Of a stretch of DNA of 64,000 nucleotides, positions 44,901 through 54,900 are shown in pieces. A program made the position numbers and the translations under genes. Numbering within the stretch: the first letter of the stretch is position 1; each line of letters begins with the position of its first letter. The notes under the pieces are model-generated. The model did not search any database and was not told the origin of the DNA. It worked only from the letters and a program-made list of their open reading frames with translations. The DNA is from Spongilla lacustris (taxonomy: Eukaryota > Porifera > Demospongiae > Spongillida > Spongillidae): contig OX442415.1 of assembly GCA_949361645.1 (NCBI GenBank), positions 1,352,798 through 1,416,797 of the forward strand, read 5' to 3'.

Positions 44901-47602
44901 CATTAGGAAGAATATTTTTCTAAAGCCACTCAAACTCACACCTTGTCCACATTTCACAAGGTCTGACATCAAGTGACACTGGTCTGATCTCAAACCAGAC
45001 TCACCTTAGTCTGATGGTTAACATGGGCACCTCTTTCCAAAAGTAGTTGCACACACGTTGTGTGACCCCTATTTGATGCTGACAAAAGTGGGGTACTTCC
45101 ATCCTGTAATAATAATTTGGATCAAACCACACAATCTTATTTCTCCATTAATTACCATACAGAGGACAGGACACATGCACAATAAGCCTCACACTTTGCC
45201 CAGACCACCTCTGGTGGGTATGTGCCTCTTAGCCATATACCAGAATATATTTAATTATTCAGTTTCCAAGGGGGCCAAGCTTAGGTGATGCCCGCCTATA
45301 TTTGCGGGTTGAAGTAAGGTATCGACCACGGGTTCACTCGAATGCATGTCGACTCTCTTCCCCATGCATCCTGCAATGGGCACTCATGCAGTTTAACTTC
45401 ATCATTATTCATAGCCACTGCATGGGGAGCTAGGGGCGGAGTTAGTTAATTTTTATGTCATCTGTTACGGAGATATAATTGAACAATACTACGTGCCCGC
45501 TCGATTCGCGTCAATGGGCAAATCGCTTCTCCCTCAATGTATGGGAGGCGGTGATTATATCATTGGCACAAATGGAGCGGGATAAGGGCACGTTGTCGTT
45601 GTATTGTTCAACTGTATCTCCGTAACAGATGACAGTCACATAACGAACAGAACAAATCGATAGGTATACGAACATTACAATGCTGGCACGGAGCAAGCGC
45701 AAGACTCCAAAATGTAAATTACCATAGGGCAATGGCGTAGTATGAAGTGTTAAAAATATCAATCGTTATAACACGATTATTGTGTAATGTTATTAAAAAA
45801 TCGGACATTTTCATATACGGGCCTTATTTCTTCTTATACTTCTCGCGCCTTCGGTAATCATATGTGATTTAGATACGTTCTTTTGATGTATGCTGGCCAA
45901 TCTGATCTGGCGCTACCTTCCTATCCTTATCATTATACTTATGACAACTCTGCACACTTAATATGATGAAGAAAAAAAAAATTCACTCACCTTATCTTCA
46001 TGGTTGGCCTGGGCACCCTTATCTAAAAGCAGCTGCACACACTCGACATGCCCTGCAAACGATGCCCACATCAGGGGGGTCCTTCCAAACTGCAAAGATA
46101 CTGTCATGTAATTAAGTGCAATTCGTATAGGACTACTACACACATCCCTGTTAGCCATTCTCTCTCAGATTGTTAGCGACGTAGAAAAAAGGCTAGGGTA
46201 ACAGTATATGAATACATCATAGTCCAATATTTATTTGTGGACGTTACTTTTATACATTGCATGCTCAATATAGGACTACATGTATGATGTATTCGTATTG
46301 TTGCCTAATATACCTTTCTCGTGCAGAGAATGTTTTTTTTATTATTATTATTATTTTTTATATCGTGTTTCAATCTTTCTTTACTATATAGTGACTACAT
46401 TGCAAAACCTCATACACTGTAAAATACATACAAGGACTACACATGACAAAATCCAGCTTTATGCATCGTTTGGTTGATTTCGTTCCCGAAGTGGTTTTAA
46501 CAGACCATCAACGATATTTACAAGTAAATAAAAAAAAACCATTCTATGATAAGGTATATAGGATTTGAAGGTAATAGAGGGTGTAGAAAGCCAGGAAACA
46601 AGGGTTAAATCATAATGAAGAATGAAATAGTCCATATTTAGCACTTTTCTAGGGCTATATAAATATAACCCCCCGCCCCCCATTAGACAACAATGGGGGG
46701 CGGGGGGTTAATTGTGTATGTGGTACATATTGGACATATAATGATATAGTTTAACCTAATAATAGTACCACAGAATGGACATAACAGCAAAAATCAGTAA
46801 ACGTGGGCGGTATGGTGAGCTTTATATAGGAGCAATGCCAATATTTTGTGAACAGTGTCAATAGTGTAAAGGGACATGACATTAAGTGATATTGGTCTGA
46901 TCAGCACATCTCACTCACCTTGTCCTCAGGATTGGTTTGGGCACCACTATTGAACAACAAGCGCATGCACTCAAGATGTCCCCCTTGCGATGCCCACATT
47001 AGTGGTGTCCATCCATTCTGTAAAGATAAGTGCATATCATGAGAAGTAAATCAAAGTAACGTTGCTAATTAAGATCCCCTATAAAATTGGTCTACAGTTA
47101 CCTGGCCATGGCTTAGCACAACTTTATGATATATATATATATATAATAATAATTATTATTATTATATAAATACAATTTACAGGAGAATACACGAGTAGAA
47201 ACATTACTGATTAATATGCTACCACCTACAGTAGTATTATTACTATTATTAGTATTACAAACTACACCTAGATCTATAGTAATTCTACACTAGTCATGAG
47301 GGCTGGAGCTCCTTTGCCAAGATGGCAATTAAACATAATATTATAAAAATATCACATGTATTTGGGTCATTGTACAGCTCGTCATTTACCTCATCGGTAC
47401 AGTCAATGTCATTCCCGTATACACACAATAAAACAAGTTGCAGTACATCTGCCGCCCTGCCACCCCGTGCTGCATCTATTAACTTCGCTTTCGCTTCAAC
47501 ATCCTATACGGAGATGGAATAACAATCGATCATCTTTGGTTTTACATCAGTACACGCTTGTATAGCGGCACTAGAACACCCCGTCCCATTTGAACTCACC
47601 AT
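30965..47602 (-). CDS. Ankyrin-Roc-COR-Death ROCO protein gene, with lesions in the Roc domain
   Basis: Minus-strand exons: ATG at 47602-47600 followed at once by a GTGAGT donor, 47503-47390, 47017-46919, 46089-45991, 45103-45005, 41466-41368, 39064-38813, 34449-32879, 31269-30965. The first long exon is an ankyrin cap (EAKAKLIDAARGGRAADVLQ). The next four are exactly 99-bp, phase-0 ankyrin modules (e.g. GWTPLMWASQGGHLECMRLL). Exon 39064-38813 ends the ankyrins and holds the Roc P-loop GNSCAGKS. The next has the G3 motif DLAGH and G4-like VGTHAD, then COR. The last is a Death domain (IFSLWLQGKGAQPVAWSTLI). About 879 residues. Two lesions: a frame change after HQQYFSS (near 34330-34345, beside a TATATATA run) and an in-frame TAG (34119-34121) after HADLLTPE. 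ROCO proteins are GTPase dimers; Death-domain forms are related to DAPK and probably act in cell-death signalling. It may be a recent pseudogene, or contain sequence errors. Confidence 0.8.
31513..32296. mobile_element. MITE in the last ROCO intron, 784 bp
   Basis: The left end TACAGGGTCTTCACGAAAGA is inverted at the right end (TTTCGTGAGGACCCTGTGTA, ending 32296). A third, diverged end of the same family lies at about 37895-37941 (AACGCAACG-type core, inverted). The core is very A/T-rich with many TTAATAAC-like words and no ORF. Tc1/mariner-like by appearance. Confidence 0.6.
32380..32406. repeat. (TA)n microsatellite
   Basis: About 13 uninterrupted TA units in the last intron of the ROCO gene. 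Confidence 0.9.
34564..34584. repeat. Poly-G run
   Basis: About 20 consecutive G, one of many long G or C homopolymers in the window (others near 27408-27421, 41932-41965, 42963-42985, 43062-43081, 48204-48235 and 58527-58543). Confidence 0.9.
35121..37586 (-). mobile_element. TTAA-flanked inverted-repeat transposon, 2,466 bp
   Basis: TIRs of about 40 bp (CACCGGTTCCGTGAGAATCG... at 35121; inverse ...CACGGAAGCGGTG ending 37586) are bounded by TTAA at 35117-35120 and 37587-37590, the insertion signature of piggyBac or Kolobok elements. Minus-strand coding debris lies inside: a cysteine cluster with a basic AT-hook-like tail at about 37147-37010 (CNNCHAGTDCKKCCMRHPRK), a segment at 35900-35644 (HQRDEGSSGRQKKARISFEH) and one at 35400-35200 (RKKCTFICEASNRL). 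I cannot match these to a known transposase. A 1-kb tandem array splits the gene. It lies in the ROCO intron between the Roc G1 and G3 exons. Confidence 0.75.
35930..36957. repeat. About 32-bp tandem array inside the TTAA transposon
   Basis: Roughly 30 imperfect copies of AGTCATATGACAGCAAGCTA plus CAGCCATGTGT. Alternating CATATG and CACATG palindromes, and GCCACAG/GCTACAG, define two interleaved subtypes. The array sits between coding debris of the element's minus-strand ORF. Confidence 0.95.
40154..40442 (+). pseudogene. Transposon-derived basic ORF fragment
   Basis: MPSRERKRRKKRHEEYVL opens a run of short arginine/alanine-rich modules (QRRASARDMYIANLESNRAS). After a frame change at about 40330 it continues KRRRYELNSDEKRAPKRQSL and stops. 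Repeats of this Y-x-N-x-E-x-R-A-S-x-R type are, in my experience, N-terminal parts of repetitive mobile-element proteins in sponges and cnidarians. It lies within an intron of the ROCO gene. Confidence 0.4.
40603..40889. mobile_element. Long hairpin (foldback) MITE, 130-bp arms
   Basis: 40603-40732 is the near-perfect inverse of 40760-40889 around a 27-bp loop. The arms include TTAGTGGTATATAGGATTTG and AAGGGATCAACGATGGTACA. A transcript through it (for example the ROCO pre-mRNA) would form a 130-bp duplex. Confidence 0.9.
40898..41008. mobile_element. Second hairpin MITE, about 111 bp
   Basis: The arm GTAATTGGGCACCTCAAAAG ... (40898-40942) is mirrored by CACTATATATAAATTACATC ... ACAATTAC (40962-41008) with a few mismatches. 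It starts 8 bp after the previous hairpin ends. Confidence 0.8.
41763..41841. repeat. 39-bp-arm palindrome with a 1-base centre
   Basis: 41763-41801 (CTTAGAACGAAATGTTTGTA...) is the inverse complement of 41803-41841, with one mismatch. Such a palindrome can extrude as a cruciform and is usually unstable. It lies in the ROCO intron just upstream of the 41368-41466 exon. Confidence 0.95.
41932..41965. repeat. 34-base poly-G run
   Basis: Unbroken G tract; on the minus (gene) strand it is a poly-C within a ROCO intron. Length in the assembly may not be exact. Confidence 0.9.
42530..42652. mobile_element. hAT-like terminal fragment
   Basis: Ends in CCTGGATCCGACCCTG, the inverse of CAGGGTCGGATCCAGG, a typical hAT-type end. 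It is preceded by GGGGCTCCGCCCCAGACCCC and a C-rich tract. The same layout recurs at 44150-44339, so this is a family. No left end was found. Confidence 0.5.
44150..44339. mobile_element. Second hAT-like terminal fragment
   Basis: Ends CTTGGATCCGCCGCTG (inverse CAGCGGCGGATCCAAG), preceded by GAGGCTCCGCCTCAGACCTC and a C-rich segment, parallel to 42530-42652. The left end is missing or not recognised. Confidence 0.5.
45457..45634. mobile_element. Small MITE, 178 bp
   Basis: GTCATCTGTTACGGAGATAT ... GTGCCCGCTC at the left is mirrored by GAGCGGGATAAGGGCAC ... CTCCGTAACAGATGAC at the right. The core is about 60 bp. It lies within a ROCO intron. Confidence 0.75.
46550..46655. repeat. Half copy of the 40603-40889 hairpin family
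   Basis: GTATATAGGATTTGAAGGTA ... GGAAACAAGGGTTAA ... AATAGTCCATATTTAGCAC matches one arm of the hairpin at 40603-40889, diverged, without the opposite arm. Confidence 0.6.
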
Positions 47603-48202
47603 GTTAGCATAATTACACTAACATAAGTCATAAATGCGGTGCTCTGACTGCACCAATCATGGGAACAGAGATTATCCGAACTTTTTATTATATCTCTGAT
47701 GCATGGAACTACAGGACTCGACAATATACATGTGAATGACCCATGCATCATCCAATCGAACGTCATCCGGTGGCAGCCACGAAATCAAATTAAGAAGACC
47801 ATATATGTGTTGGGGTGTGGCATGTTACTTCTACTGTCACATCAACTGCCGCCAAAACTGCACTCACACGACCATATATGGCACAAATGGTAGCCTCAAC
47901 AAAAATTATTATTTTTTATATGTAGCTCAGGGCTGCCGTAGGCCGGCTAGGGGTCTCACCTGAGGCCACCGGCCTGGCAGGAAGTGTTGCGGCGAAATAA
48001 CATTCATCCTTAATTGTCTTGTCTATATCGTGATATGATCTGAGCATTTAATCGCGGCCCGGGAAATTATTTTAATGATCAATTATTGCTCAGTAGGATA
48101 AGGTATCTAAATTTGACCGCAAAGCATTCGAAGGTGCTGTCACGCCGTAAATGGTCCAGGCTATAACCGGTCCGACCGGACCGTCCATGGTGCTACAGAT
48201 GA

Positions 48203-48235
<33 letters not shown>

Positions 48236-48539
48236 TTCCTGGACCATCCATGGTCACCACCCACTGCTACATATGGTCCCCTTTTGTAGTCACAAATGTG
48301 TCAACCTTTTCAAGCCGACCATAAAACATAAGACTCAGAAAATGACTTTCAAATTAAGAAACATATCCGTGCCATATTTCTTGAGGCAGAGCATGCACTG
48401 AGCTGTTTTTAAAATGCATGGCGAGTATATCAGCAAAAAGGAATAGTATTGTGACAAATTCGATCAATACAACGCTTCATGCGTGCCCGGATTTCCGGCC
48501 TTGATTCGTTACGCTCGATGTTCTAAAACGTCCAAGCCA
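47603..48539. other. Upstream of the ROCO start; no gene recognised
   Basis: Would contain the ROCO promoter on the minus strand; I see no TATA element. It contains a 32-base poly-C run at 48204-48235. Confidence 0.4.
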
Positions 48540-49260
48540 GTGTTGCCGCGGCCAGCCGTGGCCGTCCGGTAACCGTCATAAATTTGCCGATTTTTTGTGC
48601 TGACCGTCAGTGATCATGCCTGGCCGTCTGAGCCGGGAAGTACGGTGGCCGTCATATATTTGGCGGCTGACCGTCAAAAATATGAGCCGGTCTTTGACGG
48701 TCACGATTAATTAATTCTTAATAAAACTGCAATTATAACAGACATAATTATTAAGATTATACTTGCCAGTTACATAAACCCATGTGTAACACTGCTATAT
48801 CCCATAAAGTGTTTTGAATAGAGGACGTTTTCGTGTGTGATTGGAGTTTTGAAATACAGAGATTTGACCGTCGCGTATATGTAGTATAGCGCGCTGTATT
48901 AATCCATCTGCCAACTCCCCCAGTTTTCCCAGATTTCCCACATTCCCACAATTTCCCCACAGTCTCTAAAATGGCACTAAAGTATCTGGCTATTCCAGCA
49001 TCAGGTACACCATCAGAGCGAGCTAAACTAATACAATCTTGAATGTACTTGATTCACTTGAACGCAAGACATGGAGAATGGAATCTGCCAGGCTAGAAAG
49101 AGTTTTGCTGTTACGTTGTGTTTAAACTTTAAACATATACCCTTCCTATAAAATAGGTGTTTATACCTATAATTAAGCTGTTCAGCATACTTTTTCTGAC
49201 TACGCGGATGTAAGCTTGTACAGGTAATTAATTCCCCGCCCTTGACGGTTGACCGTCGAC
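48540..49260. repeat. GACCGTCA/GGCCGTC-rich element end
   Basis: 48545-48710 contains many spaced copies of GACCGTCA, GGCCGT and ACCGTCAT; two more (GACGGTTGACCGTCGAC) lie at 49243-49259. The same words fill 59120-59300. Arrays of short words near the ends are common in hAT and related transposons. The boundaries are uncertain. Confidence 0.45.
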
Positions 49261-49696
49261 ACAGGAAAAAAGTTTTTATTACAACATTAGGTATTTGCAG
49301 TATCTCCGAAATAAACCGATGCAAATACTGTGGAAATTTGGTGTAACTGATTGCATCAAAAATGTACTTCTACTATGTGTGCAATTATTACGATGTTCCC
49401 ATTTAGTACTACAAATTTATACGCTGCTACAACTGTTGTATCAAGGATTACAATGCTTGTGCCTGTCACCACATAATACAATATCACTACCATTTTCAAC
49501 ATTTAGCAACTGTTGTAATCAAGAAGTACAACGTTCCTAATGCCACGCCCACGATTCATTTCCTGGTGTTGCTATAGTTACGCATTCTTCCATGTCACGC
49601 CTAGTTCACCCCCTTTCACAGCACAAAATCAATCAACCATGGTACATGTAACATCAAAGAACAATGTCCTTCACAGATGTTTCTAGACTGTTACAC

Positions 49697-50261
49697 TCAA
49701 TCCTCCACTAGTGTGTTACCCAGCAGTTCTCGTAACAATGAAGCCTTCTTGCTTGGGCATGGCATTCCAAGTTGATCTGTTTCTACACCATTGACATGTA
49801 TGGCATTGTCACAGAACACAGCATTTGTCAGCTAGAAGATAAAAAGCATGATTGCTATCAGGCTGAGTAATACCAATGTCTCTCCAGCATACCTCTTTTG
49901 ACAATTGTAGGTGGGGTGCCCCTCTTAGCTTCTGCATGGATATGCGTGTTGGTATTTTTGTCTCCTTCCTACTTGAGCTGATATGAACTATGAAAGTAAA
50001 GGTTGTAAGAACATTTTCAAGTACACAAGTATTAACCTGTGGCTCAGCGTCAGCACAACCAGGAGGATTTGCTGGTGAACCTGCAAGAAATAAAAATTTC
50101 ACAAACACAAAATACCTTAACAGACAATGACGTGTTGTGGCTTGAAATCTGTGGAGTGTGCTAAATATAAAAAATAAGCCAAGCTTTTAGCTTACGTCTA
50201 ATTCAAAACTGTCTTCTTCTGGTACGTTAGTTGTCCCAATTGACATCGGAGACTCATTCCC
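49697..50261 (-). CDS. Unrecognised multi-exon gene, 3' exons
   Basis: Minus-strand exons joined in phase: 50261-50196 (22 codons, GNESPMSIGTTNVPEEDSFE), 50080-50037 (44 bp), 49977-49893 (SSRKETKIPTRISMQKLRGA) and 49831-49697 (LTNAVFCDNAIHVNGVETDQ ... stop TGA at 49699-49697). Acceptors and donors are canonical and phases run 0-2-0. Further exons probably lie upstream: one near 50375-50315 reading LFEHVGVVKNNQKWFPM before an ATG|GTAGAT donor (phase 0), and perhaps one at about 51000-50880 reading FEDGDVFESANRLYQIVVNR. I do not recognise the protein. Confidence 0.5.
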
Positions 50262-51539
50262 CTTGAAGCAAGGAGTTAGCAGTGATTTTAAAGCAACAAG
50301 ATGCAAAACCTGTTATGAATGCATCTACCATTGGAAACCACTTCTGGTTATTTTTCACTACTCCGACATGTTCAAATAGATGCCTTCAAATGATCCAGCA
50401 CCACCAACTCTGTCTTGTGCTGCAACTCCTAGATGTGAAGTAATTTCCTGTTGCAGAACTTGATTTGGCATGGCTTCACTGCAACTAGTCACAATGGTAG
50501 TACAAAGGCTTAATTCCAGACTGGAGAAATTATTTGATAAAACCAATCAAAAATAAGCATCAAACCTTCGTTAGCAAAAATGGTGGAGTTCATATGGCTC
50601 CATTTTCATTGTTTGGGAGCTTCTGGGCCTGCGTTCAATCCAATCACATTACCTTCAAATCATGCCACTGATAATACTTGGAATAAGTAGGCAACGAAAC
50701 TTGCAAGAGACGTTATTTGAACCCATGCCGATCACACCCTAAAACGCTCGTTAGGTACATGAGCGATGTATGCTATGACTCAGCGCTGCCTATTACTATT
50801 TCCAATAATGAACGCGCTTAGTATTCAAATACGGGCATACCTTGATGGCTTCACTCTTCCGATGTATGGTTGCAACTGACGATTCCATCGGTGCCATTCA
50901 GACTATATGGTTGCCGAATATTTCTTTCCTGGTCCAAATCGCGGTTCACAACAATCTGATACAATCTATTTGCTGACTCGAATACATCCCCGTCTTCAAA
51001 CTGCGGCCGGATTAAATTCTCACGATAATGTCAGTTCGCTTATAAGTAACTCACGCAATACACTTACAGTTGGTCCCGTGAGCAAAGAAATGGTAAATTT
51101 TTCTTCTTCTTCGCTCTCCAGCTCACGCCTACCCTCATAATTGCGCAACGTGGCCAAATCACGTGAATCACGTGATTAAATTTCGAGGTTGTAAACAAGA
51201 ATGATATTTCAGCGCGTTGTCTTCTTATCACGAGTGAATCAATATCATCGTCAAAGAGTGCTGTCCAGCTTGCGCTGAATTGCGGGTCGAGATAACTGCT
51301 TGATGGGCACGTGACGATTGCCACGGTACTACTATTGCAGCATGGCCGAATTGTTGCATGAATGTTCCTGTCATCTCTCTAGATCTCGCAAGGGCACTAT
51401 TCATGTCTCTGTCACATGGGAGCTGTTCGTGTCTCTTTTACAAAGGAACTGTTCCTGTCTTCTCTCTCGCAAGGGTTGGCACAAAGGTACTGTTCCTGTC
51501 ATCTGTCATAAGTGCATGCAGTCTTCCTCATAGATGATC

Positions 51540-51956
51540 TGTTACGTGTCATCTCTATCATAAGCCATTGCTGTCACAATGTCATCTCTGTCACAACTCA
51601 TCTTCGTGCACAAGTGTCATCTCTGTCACAAGCCATAGCTGTCATAAGTGTCACCTCTGTTATAAGCTATCTCTATCACAGTCATCACCTCTGTCACATG
51701 CCATCTCCATCTCAAATGTCAACTCTGTCACAAGCCACAAGCCAATGCCGTTACAAGTGTCATCTCTTTCACAAGCCATCTTTGTCACAAGTGTCACCTG
51801 TCACAAACAACTCTATTATAAGTGCATGTCCCCTGCATTTCACAAGCCATCTCCATCACAGGTACCACCTCTGTCACAAGCCATTGAGCACTGTCACAAG
51901 TGTCACCTCTGTCACAATCATCTCAGTACAAGTGCCATTTCTGTCACAAGCCATTG
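51540..51956. repeat. Degenerate GTCATCTCTGTCACAAGCCAT repeats
   Basis: Loose 21-35 bp repeats around GTCATCTCTGTCACAAGC, leading directly into the large minisatellite. Probably an older, diverged edge of repetitive expansion. Confidence 0.7.
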
Positions 51957-54900
51957 CACCACCCACTGTTCCCCACCCACTGTTCACTCTGTCTCCATCA
52001 CCACCCACTATTCCCTCACCATCACTACGCACTGTTCACTCCACATCACGACCCACTGTTCCCTCTCCATCACCACCAACTCTTCTCTCCCCATCACCAC
52101 CCACTGTTCCCTCTGTCTCCATCACCACCCACTGTTCCCTCTGTCTCCATCACCACCCACTGTTCCCTCTGTCTCCATCACCACCCACTGTTCCCTCTGT
52201 CTCCATCACCACCCACTGTTCCCTCTCCATCACCACCCACTGTTCCCTCTGTCTCCATCACCATCCACTGTTCCCTCTCCATCACCACCCAGCCACTTCC
52301 TCTCCATCGTCACCCACTATTCCCTCTCCATCACCACCCACTGTTCCCTCTGTCTCCATCACCTCCCTGTCTCCCTCACCTCCCTCTGTCTCCATCACCA
52401 CCCACTGTTCCCTCTCCATCACTACGCACTGTTCACTCCACATCACCACCCACTGTTCCCTCTCCATCACCACCAACTCTTTCCCTTCCATCACCATCCA
52501 CTGTTCCCTCTCCATCACCACCAACTCTTCCCTTTCCATCACCACCCACTATTCCCTCTCCATCACCACCCACTGTTCCCTCTCCATCACCACCCACTGT
52601 TCCCTCTCCATCACCACCCACTGTTCCCTCTCCATCACTACGTACTGTTCACTCCACATCACCACCCACTGTTCCCTCTCCATCACTACGCACTGTTCAC
52701 TCCACATCACCACCCACTGTTCCCTCTCCATCACCACCAACTCTTTCCTTTCCATCACCATCCACTATTCCCTCTCCATCACCACCCACTGTTCCCTCTG
52801 TCTCCATCACCATCCACTGTTCCCTCTCCATCACCACCAACTCTTTCCTTTCCATCACCACCCACTGTTCCCTCTCCATCACTACGCACTGTTCACTCCA
52901 CAATACCACCCACTGTTCCCTCTCCATCACCACCAACTCTTTCCTTTCCATCACCATCCACTGTTCCCTCTCCATCACTACGCACTGTTCACTCCACAAT
53001 ACCACCCACTGTTCCCTCTCCATCACCACCAACTCTTTCCTTTCCATCACCATCCACTCTTTCCTTTCCATCACCATCCACTGTTCCCTCTCCATCACCA
53101 CCAACTCTTTCCTTTCCATCAACACCCACTGTTCCCTCTCCATCACTACGCACTGTTCACTCCACAATACCACCCACTGTTCCCTCTCCATCACCACCAA
53201 CTCTTTCCTTTCCATCACCATCCACTCTTTCCTTTCCATCACCATCCACTGTTCCCTCTCCATCACCACCAACTCTTTCCTTTCCATCACCATCCACTGT
53301 TCCCTCTCCATCACCACCCACTCTTCTCTCCCCATCACCACCCACTGTTCCCTCTGTCTCCATCTCCGCCCACTGTTCCCTCTCCATCACCACCCACTGT
53401 TCCCTCTCCATCACCACCCACTGTTCCCTCTCCATCACCACCCACTGTTCCCTCTCCATCACCACCCACTGTTCCCTCCCCATCACCACCCACTGTTCCT
53501 TCTCCATCACCACCCACTGTTCCCTCTCCATCACCACCCACTGTTCCCTCTCCATCACCACCCACTGTTCCTTCTCCATCACCACCCACTGTTCCCTCTC
53601 TATCACCACCCACTGTTCCCTCTCCATCACCACCCACTGTTCCCTCTCCATCACCACCCACTGTTCCCTCTCCATCACCACCCACTGTTCCTTCTCCATC
53701 ACCACCCACTATTCGCTCTCCATCACCACCCACTGTTCCCTCTCCATCACCACCCAGAATTCCCTCTCCATCACCACCCACTGTTCCCTCTCCATCACCA
53801 CCCACTGTTCCCTCTCCATCACCGCCCACTATTCCCTCTCCATCACCGCCCACTGTTCCTTCTCCATCACCACCCACTGTTCCCTCTCCATCACCTCCCA
53901 CTGTTCCCTCTGTCTCCATCACCACCCACTGTTCCCTCCACATCACCACCCACTGTTCCCTCTCCATCACCATCCACTGTTCCCTCTCCATCACCCCCAC
54001 TCTTCCCTCTCTCCTCTCCACATCACCACCCAGCCACTTCCTCTCCATCGTCACCCACTGTTCCCTCCCCATCACCACCCACTGTTCCCTCTGTCTCCAT
54101 CACCACCCACTGTTCCCTCTCCATCACCACCCACTGTTCCCTCCCCATCACCACTCAGCCACTTCCTCTCCATCGTCACCCACTATTCCCTCTCCATCAC
54201 CACCCACTGTTCCCTCTCCATCACCACCCACTGTTCCCTCTCCATCACCACCCACTGTTCCCTCTCCATCACCACCCAGAATTCCCTCTCCATCACCACC
54301 CACTGTTCCCTCTCCATCACCGCCCACTGTTCCTTCTCCATCACCACCCACTGTTCCCTCCCCATCACCACCCACTGTTCCCTCTCCATCACCATCCACT
54401 GTTCCCTCTCCATCACCACCCACTATTCCCTCTCCATCACCACCCACTGTTCCCTCTCCATCACCGCCCACTATTCCCTCTCCATCACCACCCACTATTC
54501 CCTCTCCATCACCTCCCACTGTTCCCTCTGTCTCCATCACCACCCACTGTTCCCTCCACATCACCACCCACTGTTCCCTCTGTCTCCCTCACCACCCACT
54601 GTTCCCTCTCCATCACCACCCACTGTTCCCTCCCCATCACCCCCACTCTTCCCTCTCTCCTCTCCACATCACCACCCGGCCACTTCCTTTCCATCACCAC
54701 CCACTGTTCCCTCTCCATCACCACCCACTGTTCCTTCTCCATCACCATCCACTATTCCCTCCCCATCACCACTCGGCCACTTCCTCTCCATCGTCACCCA
54801 CTATTCCCTCTCCATCACCACCCACTGTTCCCTCTCCATCACTACGCACTGTTCACTCCACATCACCACCCACTGTTCCCTCTCCATCACCGCCCACTGT

